From positions 27,808 to 91,807 of the forward strand of contig NZ_JADEWO010000025.1 of assembly GCF_015207605.1 (NCBI RefSeq): DNA of 64,000 bases, given 5' to 3'. The notes under the pieces are model-generated. The model saw only the letters and a list, made by a program, of their open reading frames with translations. It was not told where the DNA came from and did no database searches. The position numbers and the translations under genes are program-made. Within the stretch, counting starts at the first letter, position 1, and each line of letters starts with the position of its first letter. Of this stretch, positions 1 to 9,400 are shown piece by piece. This DNA is from Oculatella sp. LEGE 06141. Lineage in GTDB: Bacteria; Cyanobacteriota; Cyanobacteriia; Elainellales; Elainellaceae.

Positions 1-64
1 CCCCCAATTCTGGGGGATTTAGGGGGCGAATGCAGGACATTTGCTACTTTTCAAACATCTTCTC
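1..64. repeat. MITE-like repeat, copy A (cut by window edge)
   Basis: This is the right end of a dispersed repeat whose best copy lies at 34255-34428. The internal hairpin-forming part (CCCCCAATTCTGGGGGATTT, then AGGGGGCGAATGC) is followed by the terminal inverted repeat ACTTTTCAAACATCTTCTC at 46-64. The left end lies outside the window. No coding capacity is visible. Confidence 0.7.
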
Positions 65-214
65 AGTGCCAGGTTATTCCATGAAACGGCAATATTGTGC
101 AGATGAGTGCTGTTGGATGACTTTATGGCGAATCAAAATACAAACAACGGCAACAAAACCAGGAACAAAAAAGAGAGTTAATCGTAGTAGTTGAACAGAG
201 GCGATCGAGTGTAC

Positions 215-350
215 TTGAGAGAACGGTTGAGACGCGCCGTTTATCACTCAAGCCGTCCTCTTTTCTGGTCAGTGGCAGACCTTAATCCCCCACGGTTGAG
301 GGAGTTAGAGGACGAATGCAGCCCATTTGACGTTTAAAGCAACCTCTAAA
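215..350. repeat. MITE-like repeat, copy B (diverged)
   Basis: The core AATCCCCCACGGTTGAGGGA, followed by GTTAGAGGACGAATGCAG, matches the core of copies A and E at lower identity. The right end CGTTTAAAGCAACCTCTAAA (331-350) pairs imperfectly with TTGAGAGAACGGTTGAGACG at 215-234, about 13 of 20 positions. It is a decayed member of the same family, and its borders are approximate. Confidence 0.5.
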
Positions 351-702
351 CATTAGAGAATTCTCACCCTTCATTCATCGCTGCTTCATTAACAGCAAAG
401 AAACTACAAGATAGCCTTAAACCGCCTTTAAACAGAAAATAATGAAACGTTAAATATCCGCACGGCAGATGAATCTTATCCAGTGCAAATCTTTCCATTA
501 TGGATTGAAACAATACAACGTTCCAATGATGAATACTACATCTAATGGAATGAATTAAATGAAACAACCTGTTTTGGAGTGACGGGTAGCCAGACCAGGA
601 TTTAGAAAATGAGAGGCTCGAAAAAGAGCCTGGAACCGATCAGTGTGTCATCTCGATGGTGATCAACCTGTCAAGAGTAAAGAAATAGTGGGAAAAGTGC
701 TG
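351..702. other. Intergenic stretch ahead of the glycan operon
   Basis: No supported gene is seen here. Short open frames on both strands lack family resemblance and a ribosome binding site. The stretch presumably holds the promoter of the operon that starts at 703. I could not pick convincing -35 and -10 boxes. Confidence 0.4.
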
Positions 703-2061
703 ATGAAAAAATTACTGCCGCGATCGCCCCAGACGCTACCCCACAGTCCAAAGGTGGTTTCTGTAGCCTTCGGCACGCCAACCAACCCTATTGTTATGGA
801 TTTACCTCAGAAAGACGGTTCTACCTATGCCGCCCCTCCAGAAGTGGTGAGTCCTACTACAAGTACCCCACGTAAGTGGCGCATTGCCCTTTACTCCCAC
901 GATACGATGGGGCTGGGACACAAGCGCCGTAACTTGCTCATCGCGCAAGCCTTGGGCTATTCTACACTGCCAGCCGATATCTTGATGATTAGCGGCATGA
1001 ATGATGCCAGTAATGGTTCAATGCCGCCTGGAGTCGATTATTTAACCCTCCCTGCACTCTACAAAGGGATAGATGGGCAATATCAACCTCGACGGTGGGA
1101 TATCTCATTAAAGGAAATCATTGCACTGCGATCGCAAGTCATTCGCGCCACCATTGCCACCTTCAAACCAGATGTGCTGATTGTCGATAACGTACCGCGA
1201 GGTGCCGTTAGAGAGTTAGATCCAACGTTGGAGTATCTGCGTGAACACGGAACAACCCGCTGCATTTTGGGTTTACGAGACATATTAGACGACCCTGCGA
1301 TCGTCCGTCGCGATTGGGAGCGTGCCGCCAATGACGAGGCCATTCGCAAATACTACGATGCGGTCTGGATATATGGCGACCCATCTGTTTATGACATTAC
1401 ACGGGAATGCCGCTTTGCCCCCGATGTTGCGGCTAAGTTTCATCACATCGGCTATCTTGACCAGCGATTTCGCCTCAAGTTTGCCGACGAGAGTGCCACG
1501 ATCGCCAATATAGCTCTTCCTCCGGGGCGGCTGGCGGTGTGTATGGTGGGGGGCGGCCAGGATGGAGCGCGATTGGCAGAAGCCTTTGCCCGGTCTGAAC
1601 GTCCGCCAGATACCAACGGTGTCATTCTAACTGGCCCGCTGATGCCAGCCAAACTGCGTCAACGGCTGCAAGGCTATGCCGCGCAGTCTTCCCGGCTCAC
1701 GGTATTGGACTATCTGGCGGAACCCACCCTTCTACTGGAACAGGCAGATTGGGTCGTCTCAATGGGCGGTTACAACACCATTTGTGAAATCCTGTCGTTT
1801 GAAAAGCGGGCGTTGATTGTACCGCGCATTAAACCCAGACGAGAACAACTCATTCGGGCTGAACGGCTGCAACAACTGGGAATAGTCGATGTGCTTCACC
1901 CCGATCGCCTCAGCCCGATCGCCATCAGCGATTGGTTTGCTCAATCATGGGCTTCTCCTCTGATACGCGATCGCCTTGACCTGAACGGGTTAAACCGCTT
2001 GCCCCAGCTTTTAGAAGCGACGCTAACCACTGACCATTACTCAACCCAACATGCTTCATAG
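703..2061 (+). CDS. MurG-like glycosyltransferase (COG4671 type)
   Basis: Predicted glycosyltransferase of the two-Rossmann GT-B fold. Seen: the N-terminal strand and loop RIALYSHDTMGLGHKRRNLL, typical of the COG4671 'predicted glycosyltransferase' group. The C-terminal half has the MurG/GT28-like pattern of a GGGQDGA loop followed by VSMGGYNTICEIL and VPRIKPRREQLIRAERL, the region that binds the nucleotide-sugar. The start at 703 (452 aa) is preferred; an in-frame GTG at 643 would add 20 residues. About 60 low-complexity N-terminal residues precede the fold. It is the first gene of a tightly spaced operon with two GT4 enzymes and an ABC exporter, so it probably builds part of the same glycan or glycolipid. 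Acceptor and donor sugars cannot be told. Confidence 0.8.
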   Translation: MKKLLPRSPQTLPHSPKVVSVAFGTPTNPIVMDLPQKDGSTYAAPPEVVSPTTSTPRKWRIALYSHDTMGLGHKRRNLLIAQALGYSTLPADILMISGMNDASNGSMPPGVDYLTLPALYKGIDGQYQPRRWDISLKEIIALRSQVIRATIATFKPDVLIVDNVPRGAVRELDPTLEYLREHGTTRCILGLRDILDDPAIVRRDWERAANDEAIRKYYDAVWIYGDPSVYDITRECRFAPDVAAKFHHIGYLDQRFRLKFADESATIANIALPPGRLAVCMVGGGQDGARLAEAFARSERPPDTNGVILTGPLMPAKLRQRLQGYAAQSSRLTVLDYLAEPTLLLEQADWVVSMGGYNTICEILSFEKRALIVPRIKPRREQLIRAERLQQLGIVDVLHPDRLSPIAISDWFAQSWASPLIRDRLDLNGLNRLPQLLEATLTTDHYSTQHAS

Positions 2062-2086
2062 AGTAACCCAGGAGTTAAGAACCGAG

Positions 2087-3358
2087 ATGAAGAAGCCAAT
2101 GCGCGTCGGCTATGTGCTGAAACGCTATCCTCGATATTCTGAAACATTTGTAGTCAATGAAATTTTGGCACACGAAGCGGCAGGGGTAGACGTCGAAATT
2201 TTTGCCCTGCGGCCTCCTTGCGACACGCACTTTCAAAACATTATTTCTCAGGTGCGTGCTCCGGTAAACTATATCCGCAAACCGTCTCAGGGGCGGGTCA
2301 GCGCTTCATTAAATACCCTAACTCCCACGGCTGCCAGCTTCTTTTGGGCAGAGTTACAAGAGGCCAGCAAGGTCATTCCCAACTTTTGGGCAGCGATCGC
2401 CATTGCCGAGGGAGAACGAGCCAGCAGCGTGTATCAGGCCGCCTGGTTAGCGCGTGAAGTACGGCTCAAAGGCATCACCCATCTTCACGCCCATTTTGGC
2501 AGTGTCGCCACCAGCGTTGCTCGTCTGGCCTCTCATTTTGCAGGCGTGCCCTATACCTTCACGGCTCATGCTAAAGATATTTTTCATCACAGCGTGGAAC
2601 CAGAGGATATGCAGCGCAAGTTGCGGGATGCGGCAACCGTCGTTACAGTGAGTGACTACAACTGTCGTTACTTGCAGCAAACCTACGGTGCGGCGGCTCA
2701 TGGGGTACAGCGAATCTACAACGGGCTGGATTTAAGACAGTTACAGTATCAGCCTCCCCAAAACCGTCCGCCGCACATTCTTTTCGTTGGTCGATTGGTG
2801 GAAAAGAAAGGAGTACCTGATTTAATTGATGCCTGCGCCATTCTCCAGCGTCAGGAGATTGACTTTACCTGCCAAATTGTGGGCACGGGTTCCTTAGAAA
2901 CAGAACTGCGGCAGCAGGTACAGCAATTAAACCTGGAGACAGTGGTTCACATGGTTGGCCCTCGTCCGCAGAATGAGGTATTTCAACTGATGCAGCAAGC
3001 CGCTGTCTTTGCCGCGCCCTATGTGATTGGTGCCGATGGCAATCGGGATGGACTGCCAACGGTGCTGCTAGAGGCAATGGCGCTTGGCACTCCCTGTGTT
3101 GCCACTGATGTAACGGGAATTCCAGAACTGGTGCAGCATGAAGACACTGGCTTACTGATTCCCCAACATCACCCAGAGAAACTGGCGATCGCCCTCAGCC
3201 GATTGCTCACCAACAACAGCCTGCGCTTAAAAGTGGCAACCCAGGCACGACAGCTAATTGAAACAGAATTTGACATTCATCGCAATGCCGCAGCGCTGCG
3301 TACCCTCTTCCATGCTGCCGATTCGCTCAAAACCCCATCCTTACAGGAGGTGAGCTAA
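2087..3358 (+). CDS. Glycosyltransferase family 4 (WcaL/colanic-acid type)
   Basis: GT-B glycosyltransferase of about 423 aa. The N-terminus reads VGYVLKRYPRYSETFVVNEI, characteristic of GT4 enzymes that begin with 'YPxxSETFI'. LHAHFG and ATSVARLASHFAGVPYTFTAHAKDIF follow. The C-terminal GT1/GT4 domain has ILFVGRLVEKKGVPDLIDAC and DGLPTVLLEAMALGTPCVAT, which contains the EX7E-type nucleotide-sugar motif. The start at 2087 is chosen because GGAG lies 12 bases upstream and family members begin this way; an ATG at 2051 would overlap the previous gene by 11 bases. The product presumably acts at the inner face of the membrane on the glycan made by this operon. Confidence 0.88.
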   Translation: MKKPMRVGYVLKRYPRYSETFVVNEILAHEAAGVDVEIFALRPPCDTHFQNIISQVRAPVNYIRKPSQGRVSASLNTLTPTAASFFWAELQEASKVIPNFWAAIAIAEGERASSVYQAAWLAREVRLKGITHLHAHFGSVATSVARLASHFAGVPYTFTAHAKDIFHHSVEPEDMQRKLRDAATVVTVSDYNCRYLQQTYGAAAHGVQRIYNGLDLRQLQYQPPQNRPPHILFVGRLVEKKGVPDLIDACAILQRQEIDFTCQIVGTGSLETELRQQVQQLNLETVVHMVGPRPQNEVFQLMQQAAVFAAPYVIGADGNRDGLPTVLLEAMALGTPCVATDVTGIPELVQHEDTGLLIPQHHPEKLAIALSRLLTNNSLRLKVATQARQLIETEFDIHRNAAALRTLFHAADSLKTPSLQEVS

Positions 3359-4536
3359 TGCGAGTGGCTTATGTTTGTGCCGATCCGGGCGTTCCCGTAT
3401 TTGGGCAAAAGGGGTGTTCAATTCACGTGCAGGAAGTCATTCGGGCATTGCAGCGTCAGGGTGCCCAGGTAGAGCTATTTGCCACCCGCCTGGGCGGAAA
3501 TCCACCTGCGGACTTTACCAACGTGCAGGTTCACCCATTGCCTGCCATTCCCAAAGGCGATCGCGCCGTTCGAGAGCAGGTTGCTCTGGCTACTAATCCA
3601 GGGCTGCGGCTGCAACTGGAGCTAGCCGGGTCATTTGACCTGGTGTACGAGCGCTACTCCCTCTGGAGCTTTAGTGCCATAGAGTATGCCAAATGGCTCG
3701 GCATTCCAGGACTATTGGAGGTAAACGCACCGCTCATTGAAGAACAGGCCACCCATCGAGGTCTGGTCGATCGCGCCAGTGCTGAAGATGTAGCCAGACG
3801 AGTGTTTAATGCCGCAACCGCTTTGATCGCCGTATCGGCAGAAGTCAAGACATATTTAGAGCGGTATGTAGCGGATACGTCTTCTATTCAGATCATTCCC
3901 AATGGAGTGAATCCCGATCGCTTTTCCGCTCACCTTCAACCGCTTGATCGGCCTCACCCATTCACCATCGGATTTGTAGGCACACTCAAACCCTGGCATG
4001 GGCTGCCCATCCTGATCGACGCATTCGATCGCTTTCATCACCACCATCCCGATTCGCGTCTGCTGATTGTGGGAGATGGGCCAGAAAAAGAGTCCTTAAT
4101 GGCAGACGTAACAACGAGGGAATTACAGGCCGCTGTCCAATTTACTGGAGCGATCGCGCCCAATGACGTACCAGCATACCTGGCAACAATGGATGTTGCC
4201 GTTGCCCCCTATCCCAACCAGGCCAACTTCTATTTTTCGCCATTAAAGGTTTATGAATACATGGCGGCAGGGCTGCCCGTTGTAGCCAGCCAGATCGGTC
4301 AACTGAGCGACGTCATCAACGATGGTGTAACGGGGTTGCTGTGCCCTCCGGGGGATGCCATAGCGTTAACCGCCGCCCTGGATCAACTGTGGCGATCGCC
4401 CAAACTTGCATCCCAACTGGGGCAAGCCGCCCGCAAAACGGTAACAGAGCATCATACCTGGGATGCGATCGCCCAGCGATTGCTGCAAGTCGCAGGCATG
4501 AGTCCCCCACCCCTGGCTGGAGGCGTAGCGACATGA
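3358..4536 (+). CDS. Glycosyltransferase family 4
   Basis: GT-B glycosyltransferase of 392 aa. The GT4 N-terminal domain starts with MRVAYVCADPGVPVFGQKG and is followed by the acceptor-side motif DLVYERYSLWS. The C-terminal domain has GFVGTLKPWHGLPILIDAF, LLIVGDGPEKESL, and the donor-binding stretch FSPLKVYEYMAAGLPVVAS. The ATG overlaps the previous stop by one base (TAATG), with a strong AGGAGGTGAG just upstream, so translation is coupled. Together with the two preceding enzymes it would add successive sugars to one acceptor; the donor is unknown. Confidence 0.9.
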   Translation: MRVAYVCADPGVPVFGQKGCSIHVQEVIRALQRQGAQVELFATRLGGNPPADFTNVQVHPLPAIPKGDRAVREQVALATNPGLRLQLELAGSFDLVYERYSLWSFSAIEYAKWLGIPGLLEVNAPLIEEQATHRGLVDRASAEDVARRVFNAATALIAVSAEVKTYLERYVADTSSIQIIPNGVNPDRFSAHLQPLDRPHPFTIGFVGTLKPWHGLPILIDAFDRFHHHHPDSRLLIVGDGPEKESLMADVTTRELQAAVQFTGAIAPNDVPAYLATMDVAVAPYPNQANFYFSPLKVYEYMAAGLPVVASQIGQLSDVINDGVTGLLCPPGDAIALTAALDQLWRSPKLASQLGQAARKTVTEHHTWDAIAQRLLQVAGMSPPPLAGGVAT

Positions 4537-6383
4537 AAAAGCAGTCGCGTCCACCGCTCAAGCAAGCCTTGCCCAGCCTGTGGCGACTGTTGCGCCACTT
4601 CGCACCTTACATCCGGCAACAGCAGACCTTATTGGTGGGTTCGGCGATCGCCCTGGTTGCCGACGTGGTTCTACGATTGCTGGAACCCTGGCCGTTAAAG
4701 TTTGTGTTTGACTATGTTTTGATCCCCTCAGCAGGAGAAAGACTCGCAGCGGTTCCGGTACTGAATCAGCTTGATCCGGCACTGCTGCTTACCTTCTCAG
4801 CCATTGCGGTGGTTGCCATCACCATACTGCGATCGCTAGCCTCCTACTGGAGCACCTTTGGGCTGGCGCTGGTGGGTAGTCGAGTGATGACTCAGGTTCG
4901 CAACCATCTGTATCGCCATCTTCAGCATCTCTCCCTCTCCTATCACACCAGAGCCAGAAGCGGCGATTTAATTGTGCGGGTTAGCAGCGATGCCAGCCGT
5001 TTGCAAGAAATTCTGCTCACCGCTTTTTTGCCGCTCATGGTCAGCATTCTGACCCTGTTTGGCATGGTGGGAGTCATGTTTTGGCTCGATCGCGACCTGA
5101 CGCTGCTCTCGCTGCTTACCTTTCCTTTATTCGGCTTAGCCACCACTCGCCTCAGCCAGCGAATTCGTCACTCGTCTATAGTGCAACGGCAGCAAGAAGG
5201 TGCAGTCGCAGCAACGGCAGCAGAATCGATTGGAGCCATCAAACTGGTGCAGGCTCTCTCGCTCCAAACGGCCTTTGCCAATGTCTTTTCCCAGCACAAC
5301 CAGAAAAGCCTGAAGGAGAGTGTAGAAACCCAGCGACTGGCCGCCAGTTTAGAACGCACCGTTGATGTCGTCATTGCCATCGGTACGGCGATCGTCCTCT
5401 GGTACGGCTCCCGTCTGGTGCTGCGCGATGCCCTTTCCCCTGGGGATGTGCTGGTATTCCTTACTTACCTCAAAAACGCCTTCAAGCCTGTCCAAAACTT
5501 TGCTAAGTATACGGGACGGTTAGCAAAAGCGGCGGCATCGGGCGATCGCATTCTGGATGTGTTAGAAGAAACGCCCGATATTCGCAATCTGCCGGGGGCG
5601 ATTCCGGCTCCTCCATTTCAAGGCGCGGTGCGCTTCGAGCGAGTTAGCTTTGCCTATGAACCCGGCCACGATCGGCTGAAGCAAATTGATCTGGAGGTGC
5701 AGCCTGGACAGCGAATAGCGATCGTCGGTTCCTCCGGTAGCGGCAAATCCACACTAATGAGCCTGCTGCTGCGGCTCTATGACCCAGTTCACGGGCGAAT
5801 CGTAATCGATGGGCGCGACATTCGGGAATATACCCTGGAAACCCTGCGATCGCAGATCAGCGTGGTGTTGCAAGATAGTTTGCTGTTTGCTGCCACAGTT
5901 TGGGAAAACATTGCCTATGGGGTGCCCCATGCCACCCGTCAGGAGGTTGAAGCCGCCGCTCATCTGGCCAATGCCCACCCGTTCATTGCAGCACTGCCCA
6001 AAGGATATGACACCATTCTGGGTGAACGGGGAGCCACTCTTTCGGGTGGACAACGGCAGCGGTTGGCGATCGCCCGTGCCGCCATTCGCAAAGCTCCCAT
6101 CCTGATTTTGGATGAACCCACCACCGGACTCGACCAGGAGAACGAACAGGTGGTCGTAGAAGCCCTGGAACGCCTCACCCATAACCGCACGACCTTTCTG
6201 ATTACTCACGATTTGTATATTGCAACCCGTGCCGATCGCGTTCTCTACATGGAAGAGGGACGAGTCATTGAACAGGGAACTCATGCAGAACTAATGCGGC
6301 TAAACGGTCGATACGCCACGTTGTATCAAATGCAGTCGGCAGTTCATCACAACGAAGGTATGTCTGATGCGCTCATGTCCTAA
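4533..6383 (+). CDS. MsbA-like ABC exporter, fused permease and ATPase
   Basis: Type I ABC exporter half-transporter of 616 aa. Residues ~20-320 form the six-helix membrane domain. Residues ~370-600 form the ATPase with Walker A GSSGSGKST, signature LSGGQRQRLAIARA, Walker B ILILDEPT and the switch motif LITHD. The start at 4533 overlaps the previous stop (ATGA), giving translational coupling and the usual half-transporter length; an in-frame start at 4341 would run far back into the preceding gene. Homodimers of this family flip lipid-linked or amphipathic substrates across the inner membrane, so export of the glycolipid made by the neighbouring enzymes is the natural reading (inference). Confidence 0.92.
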   Translation: MKKQSRPPLKQALPSLWRLLRHFAPYIRQQQTLLVGSAIALVADVVLRLLEPWPLKFVFDYVLIPSAGERLAAVPVLNQLDPALLLTFSAIAVVAITILRSLASYWSTFGLALVGSRVMTQVRNHLYRHLQHLSLSYHTRARSGDLIVRVSSDASRLQEILLTAFLPLMVSILTLFGMVGVMFWLDRDLTLLSLLTFPLFGLATTRLSQRIRHSSIVQRQQEGAVAATAAESIGAIKLVQALSLQTAFANVFSQHNQKSLKESVETQRLAASLERTVDVVIAIGTAIVLWYGSRLVLRDALSPGDVLVFLTYLKNAFKPVQNFAKYTGRLAKAAASGDRILDVLEETPDIRNLPGAIPAPPFQGAVRFERVSFAYEPGHDRLKQIDLEVQPGQRIAIVGSSGSGKSTLMSLLLRLYDPVHGRIVIDGRDIREYTLETLRSQISVVLQDSLLFAATVWENIAYGVPHATRQEVEAAAHLANAHPFIAALPKGYDTILGERGATLSGGQRQRLAIARAAIRKAPILILDEPTTGLDQENEQVVVEALERLTHNRTTFLITHDLYIATRADRVLYMEEGRVIEQGTHAELMRLNGRYATLYQMQSAVHHNEGMSDALMS

Positions 6384-6433
6384 ACGACCAGCAAAGGTCG
6401 GCTCATGAATTAAATCAACCAAACCATCGATCA

Positions 6434-7459
6434 TTGACCGTGTTAATAACCGATCCGTTTAATATCATTGCCGACCCAACCATGCCCTTTCTATCAGGGG
6501 CACTCGATCCGGTGCAGGTGCAGCCGCAATTTGCCCACCATCTCCCGCCCCACCTCAACACCGCCCAACTTCGCGCTATTCGGGTGATTCGTCATAAACC
6601 GGGTCGGCGTTGCCTGATTGAGTATGATCTGGAGATGAACCCTTCCGGGTCATCTCAATTAATCACCCTGATTGGCAAAGTTCGAGCAAAAGGAACAGAT
6701 GTGTTTAGCTATCGGCTCCAGCACGCTTTGTGGAATGCCGGGTTCACTGCCGATAGTGAAGACGGCATTTCCGTACCAGAGCCAGTAGCAGCCATTCCAG
6801 CCTTTCACATGTGGCTTCAGCACAAGGTACCAGGGACGATCGCCACTCAACTCCTGCCTCAGCCCAACGGTGTTACCCTGGCACAGCGAATTGCTGAAGC
6901 GGCTGATAAACTGCATCGGGCTGGCATTCCGTCTCATCGCCGTCATACCATCGTCGATGAACTGCAAATATTACACGATCGCCTTCCCCTGATATTGCAA
7001 CAGCATCCGACATGGCAACAGCGGTTAGAAGATATTTTGGACGCGTGCGATCGCTTAGGATCTGCAATGCCACAACCTAATTTACAGGGCATTCATCGAG
7101 ACTTTTATCCTGACCAAATCATTGTAGATGGCGATCGCCTTTATTTATTAGATCTCGACTTGTACTGTGAAGGTGACCCCAGCTTGGACATTGGCAATTT
7201 CATTGGACACATCACCGAGCAAAGCCTTCGTACCCTGGGGAGCATCCATACATTGGCCGATCGAGAAGCCGCGTTAGAAAACCACTTTTTGCGCCTTAAC
7301 CCTGCAACCACTCAGCTATCAATCCAGGCTTACACAACGTTAACCCTGGTACGACATATCTATCTGAGTACTCAGTTTCCGAACCGTCGCCCGTTCACCC
7401 AGTCTCTACTGGAGCTGTGTGAACATCGCCTTGCCCAATTGTGGTCAAGAGTGCATTAG
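6434..7459 (+). CDS. Aminoglycoside/choline-kinase-like phosphotransferase
   Basis: Small-molecule kinase of the APH (protein-kinase-like) fold, 341 aa. The catalytic loop GIHRDFYPDQIIVDGDRLYL carries the Brenner-type HxDxxxxN/Q pattern. It is followed by LLDLDLYCEGDPSLDIGNFI, which holds the metal-binding DxD. The N-lobe is poorly conserved. The start is uncertain: TTG at 6434 gives the full frame, but GTG at 6440 or ATG at 6482 are possible. It lies 50 bases after the ABC exporter and so probably belongs to the same operon, phosphorylating a sugar or a polar head group rather than an antibiotic. No substrate can be assigned. Confidence 0.75.
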   Translation: MTVLITDPFNIIADPTMPFLSGALDPVQVQPQFAHHLPPHLNTAQLRAIRVIRHKPGRRCLIEYDLEMNPSGSSQLITLIGKVRAKGTDVFSYRLQHALWNAGFTADSEDGISVPEPVAAIPAFHMWLQHKVPGTIATQLLPQPNGVTLAQRIAEAADKLHRAGIPSHRRHTIVDELQILHDRLPLILQQHPTWQQRLEDILDACDRLGSAMPQPNLQGIHRDFYPDQIIVDGDRLYLLDLDLYCEGDPSLDIGNFIGHITEQSLRTLGSIHTLADREAALENHFLRLNPATTQLSIQAYTTLTLVRHIYLSTQFPNRRPFTQSLLELCEHRLAQLWSRVH

Positions 7460-7490
7460 CAACAGCACCATCATAATCGCCAACCGCATA

Positions 7491-7874
7491 TCACATCACA
7501 TCCCAACCCAGCACTTGTTCAATCTGTCTGGCAATCAGTCCGGGATCAAAGGGTTTAATTAGCACTGCTTTGGCTCCTAACTGGAGGTACTGCCGTTGAG
7601 TAACTACCTTCACTGTTGCTGTCAATAAAATCACTGGAATAGCTTGCGTCGCCGGATTTTGACTGAGATGTTGAAGAGTATCCAGACCATTCATGTCGGG
7701 CATCATTACATCTAAAAGAATGGCATCGGGCTGTTGAGCCGTAGCGATCGCAATTCCTTCAGCGCTAGAATCGGCTGTGAAGACCTCCCATTGCTTGGTG
7801 ATTTGCAAGCTTACCTTGACGATTTCACGAATGTCCGCCTCATCATCAATTACCAGAATACGCTTAATAGTCAT
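7491..7874 (-). CDS. Single-domain response regulator (CheY-like)
   Basis: Stand-alone receiver domain of 127 aa with the acidic pocket at IDDE (10-12), phosphoacceptor Asp55 in AILLDVMMPDMNG, switch Thr in LLTAT and Lys107 in LIKPFD. There is no output domain, so it relays phosphate or works by protein contact. No kinase lies beside it. It closely resembles the receiver at 55740-56117 in length and motif spacing, and the two look like paralogues. Confidence 0.9.
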   Translation of the reverse strand: MTIKRILVIDDEADIREIVKVSLQITKQWEVFTADSSAEGIAIATAQQPDAILLDVMMPDMNGLDTLQHLSQNPATQAIPVILLTATVKVVTQRQYLQLGAKAVLIKPFDPGLIARQIEQVLGWDVM

Positions 7875-8552
7875 AGAATACCGATCGTTCCCTGTCGTGT
7901 CGTTCTTTGCGCTCTCATGGATAGGTCATTGAATTAATAGGCCGTTGCATGGATAGGCCACTGAACTCAAAGGAGCCATTGGGCAGACTGAACAGGATTA
8001 GTAACATTACGTTACGAACAGAGCACCAATGCTGTACAACATTGGCGATCGCTCCTAACCATCTGTTCACAACAATAGGTCTTCACCAACCTATCATTAA
8101 TGGGTGAAGGTAACTGAGATAATAGTGTTCAGCTCTACAGAATAACTCCGTAAACCATGTAATAAAATATACCGCAATTTACGTATTTTTGCAGTCACCC
8201 TTTTGGTCTAAACCAAAAAAGAAATCCTGCTTGTAGAGGATAATTCCTGGCATTGCTGAATCAGCATACGAATTTGTCCCCACACCCCAACGGTGGAGAC
8301 TTCCGCATCGTCAAACGTTCCCCAAAGGCGGTTTAGGGGCGATCGGAGTCATGACCGCTCAACGATCCATCCATTCTCGCTCCATGCCGCAACGCCCGAT
8401 CATACAGCAGTTCTCAATCGAGTACGCCACAGTCTCGCCAGGATGGTGTGGGGTGTAGGGTTTGAGATGTGGTGAATGCAAATGAAAATGGCTATAAGTA
8501 GCGACATGCTCAAACGGCACGTCTTATCTTTCGTTTTAGAAGTGGCGATCGC
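7875..8552. other. Intergenic region with short direct repeats
   Basis: No supported gene. Two 18-base direct repeats, CATGGATAGGTCATTGAA at 7916-7933 and CATGGATAGGCCACTGAA at 7948-7965, flank a third partial copy, just upstream of the receiver gene that starts at 7874. An AT-rich stretch follows near 8150-8230. A repeat-family remnant near 8282-8355 is listed separately. Confidence 0.45.
8282..8355. repeat. MITE-like repeat, copy H (decayed core)
   Basis: The series CCCCAACGGTGGAGACTTCC, then GTTCCCCAAAGGCGG and TTTAGGGGCGATCGG, follows the same order as the core of copy E (34310-34390) with many substitutions. The terminal inverted repeats are not recognisable. It is placed by similarity only, and the borders are approximate. 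Confidence 0.35.
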
Positions 8553-9329
8553 CTAGCTGGTCAAAATCGCCGCTTCCACTTCACCCCGCAACAAATCGGT
8601 GACTTCATCCTTATACGTCTGAAACTTCGGCTGTCGCTTCGTTTGGTAAGTGCGGTCATCCGGCAGATCAATCAGAATTTCGCAGCGAACTGTCCCCGGA
8701 TGAGACGTGAGTACATAAACCCGTTGCGCCAAAAACACGGCTTCCTCAACATCATGCGTAATCATCAGAATGCTAGTCCGTGTTCGTCGCCACACCTCCA
8801 GCAAAAAGAGCTGCATCACCTCTCGCGTTTGCACATCGAGCGCCCCAAACGGCTCATCCATCAGCAGAATTTTAGGCCGAGATGCCAGTGCCCGTGCGAT
8901 CGCCACTCGTTGCTTCATACCGCCAGATAGTTCTCGCGGCAGTGAATTGGCAAACTTAGTTAACCCCACCACATCCAGATAATAAGAGGCTTGCCGTCGC
9001 CGCTCCGGAGCCGAAACCCCCTGTAATTTCAGCCCAAACGCCACATTTTGTAACACCGTCATCCAGGGATACAGAGTGTATGTCTGAAAAACCAGACCGC
9101 GATCGGCTCCCGGCCCGGTCACACAAACTCCATCCACCTTAATCTCGCCCGCCGTGGGCATATCCAACCCTGCAACCAGCCGCAACAGCGTTGATTTGCC
9201 AGAACCAGACGCACCCACCACACAGACAAACTCTCCTTCTTCCACATGGAGATTAATATCTTTGAGCGCGACCATTGCGCCGTTGCGAGTGGGAAACTGC
9301 TTGTAGAGCTGAGAAACGTCAAGGTGCAT
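8553..9329 (-). CDS. ABC transporter ATPase, guanidine uptake operon
   Basis: Cytoplasmic ATPase of a SsuB/TauB/NrtD-type importer, 258 aa. Walker A GASGSGKST, Q-loop VFQTYTLYPWM, signature LSGGMKQRVAIARA, Walker B ILLMDEPFGALD and the H-loop ITHD are all present. It is the last gene of the minus-strand operon and follows the permease by 71 bases. General annotation would call it a nitrate/sulfonate/taurine ATPase. The operon order riboswitch-gdmH-hypA-hypB-binding protein-permease-ATPase matches Synechocystis sll1077-sll1082, so guanidine is the likely cargo (inference from synteny). Confidence 0.88.
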   Translation of the reverse strand: MHLDVSQLYKQFPTRNGAMVALKDINLHVEEGEFVCVVGASGSGKSTLLRLVAGLDMPTAGEIKVDGVCVTGPGADRGLVFQTYTLYPWMTVLQNVAFGLKLQGVSAPERRRQASYYLDVVGLTKFANSLPRELSGGMKQRVAIARALASRPKILLMDEPFGALDVQTREVMQLFLLEVWRRTRTSILMITHDVEEAVFLAQRVYVLTSHPGTVRCEILIDLPDDRTYQTKRQPKFQTYKDEVTDLLRGEVEAAILTS

Positions 9330-9400
9330 GGCAGGAAATCAGGATAGGGTGAGAGGAAACTTACAACAGGTCAGGTATCAATTCACACAGTTGAGCCAGT

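Noticed and set aside
364..567. Possible minus-strand gene ahead of the glycan operon
   Set aside because: A Phe/His-rich frame without motif, start signal or neighbours on that strand.
6434..7459. Antibiotic resistance role for the APH-like protein
   Set aside because: The fold is shared by many metabolic kinases, and its place in a glycan operon makes a sugar or head-group kinase more likely.
8293..8475. Possible small gene on the plus strand
   Set aside because: No family resemblance or ribosome binding site, and it overlaps the decayed repeat copy H.
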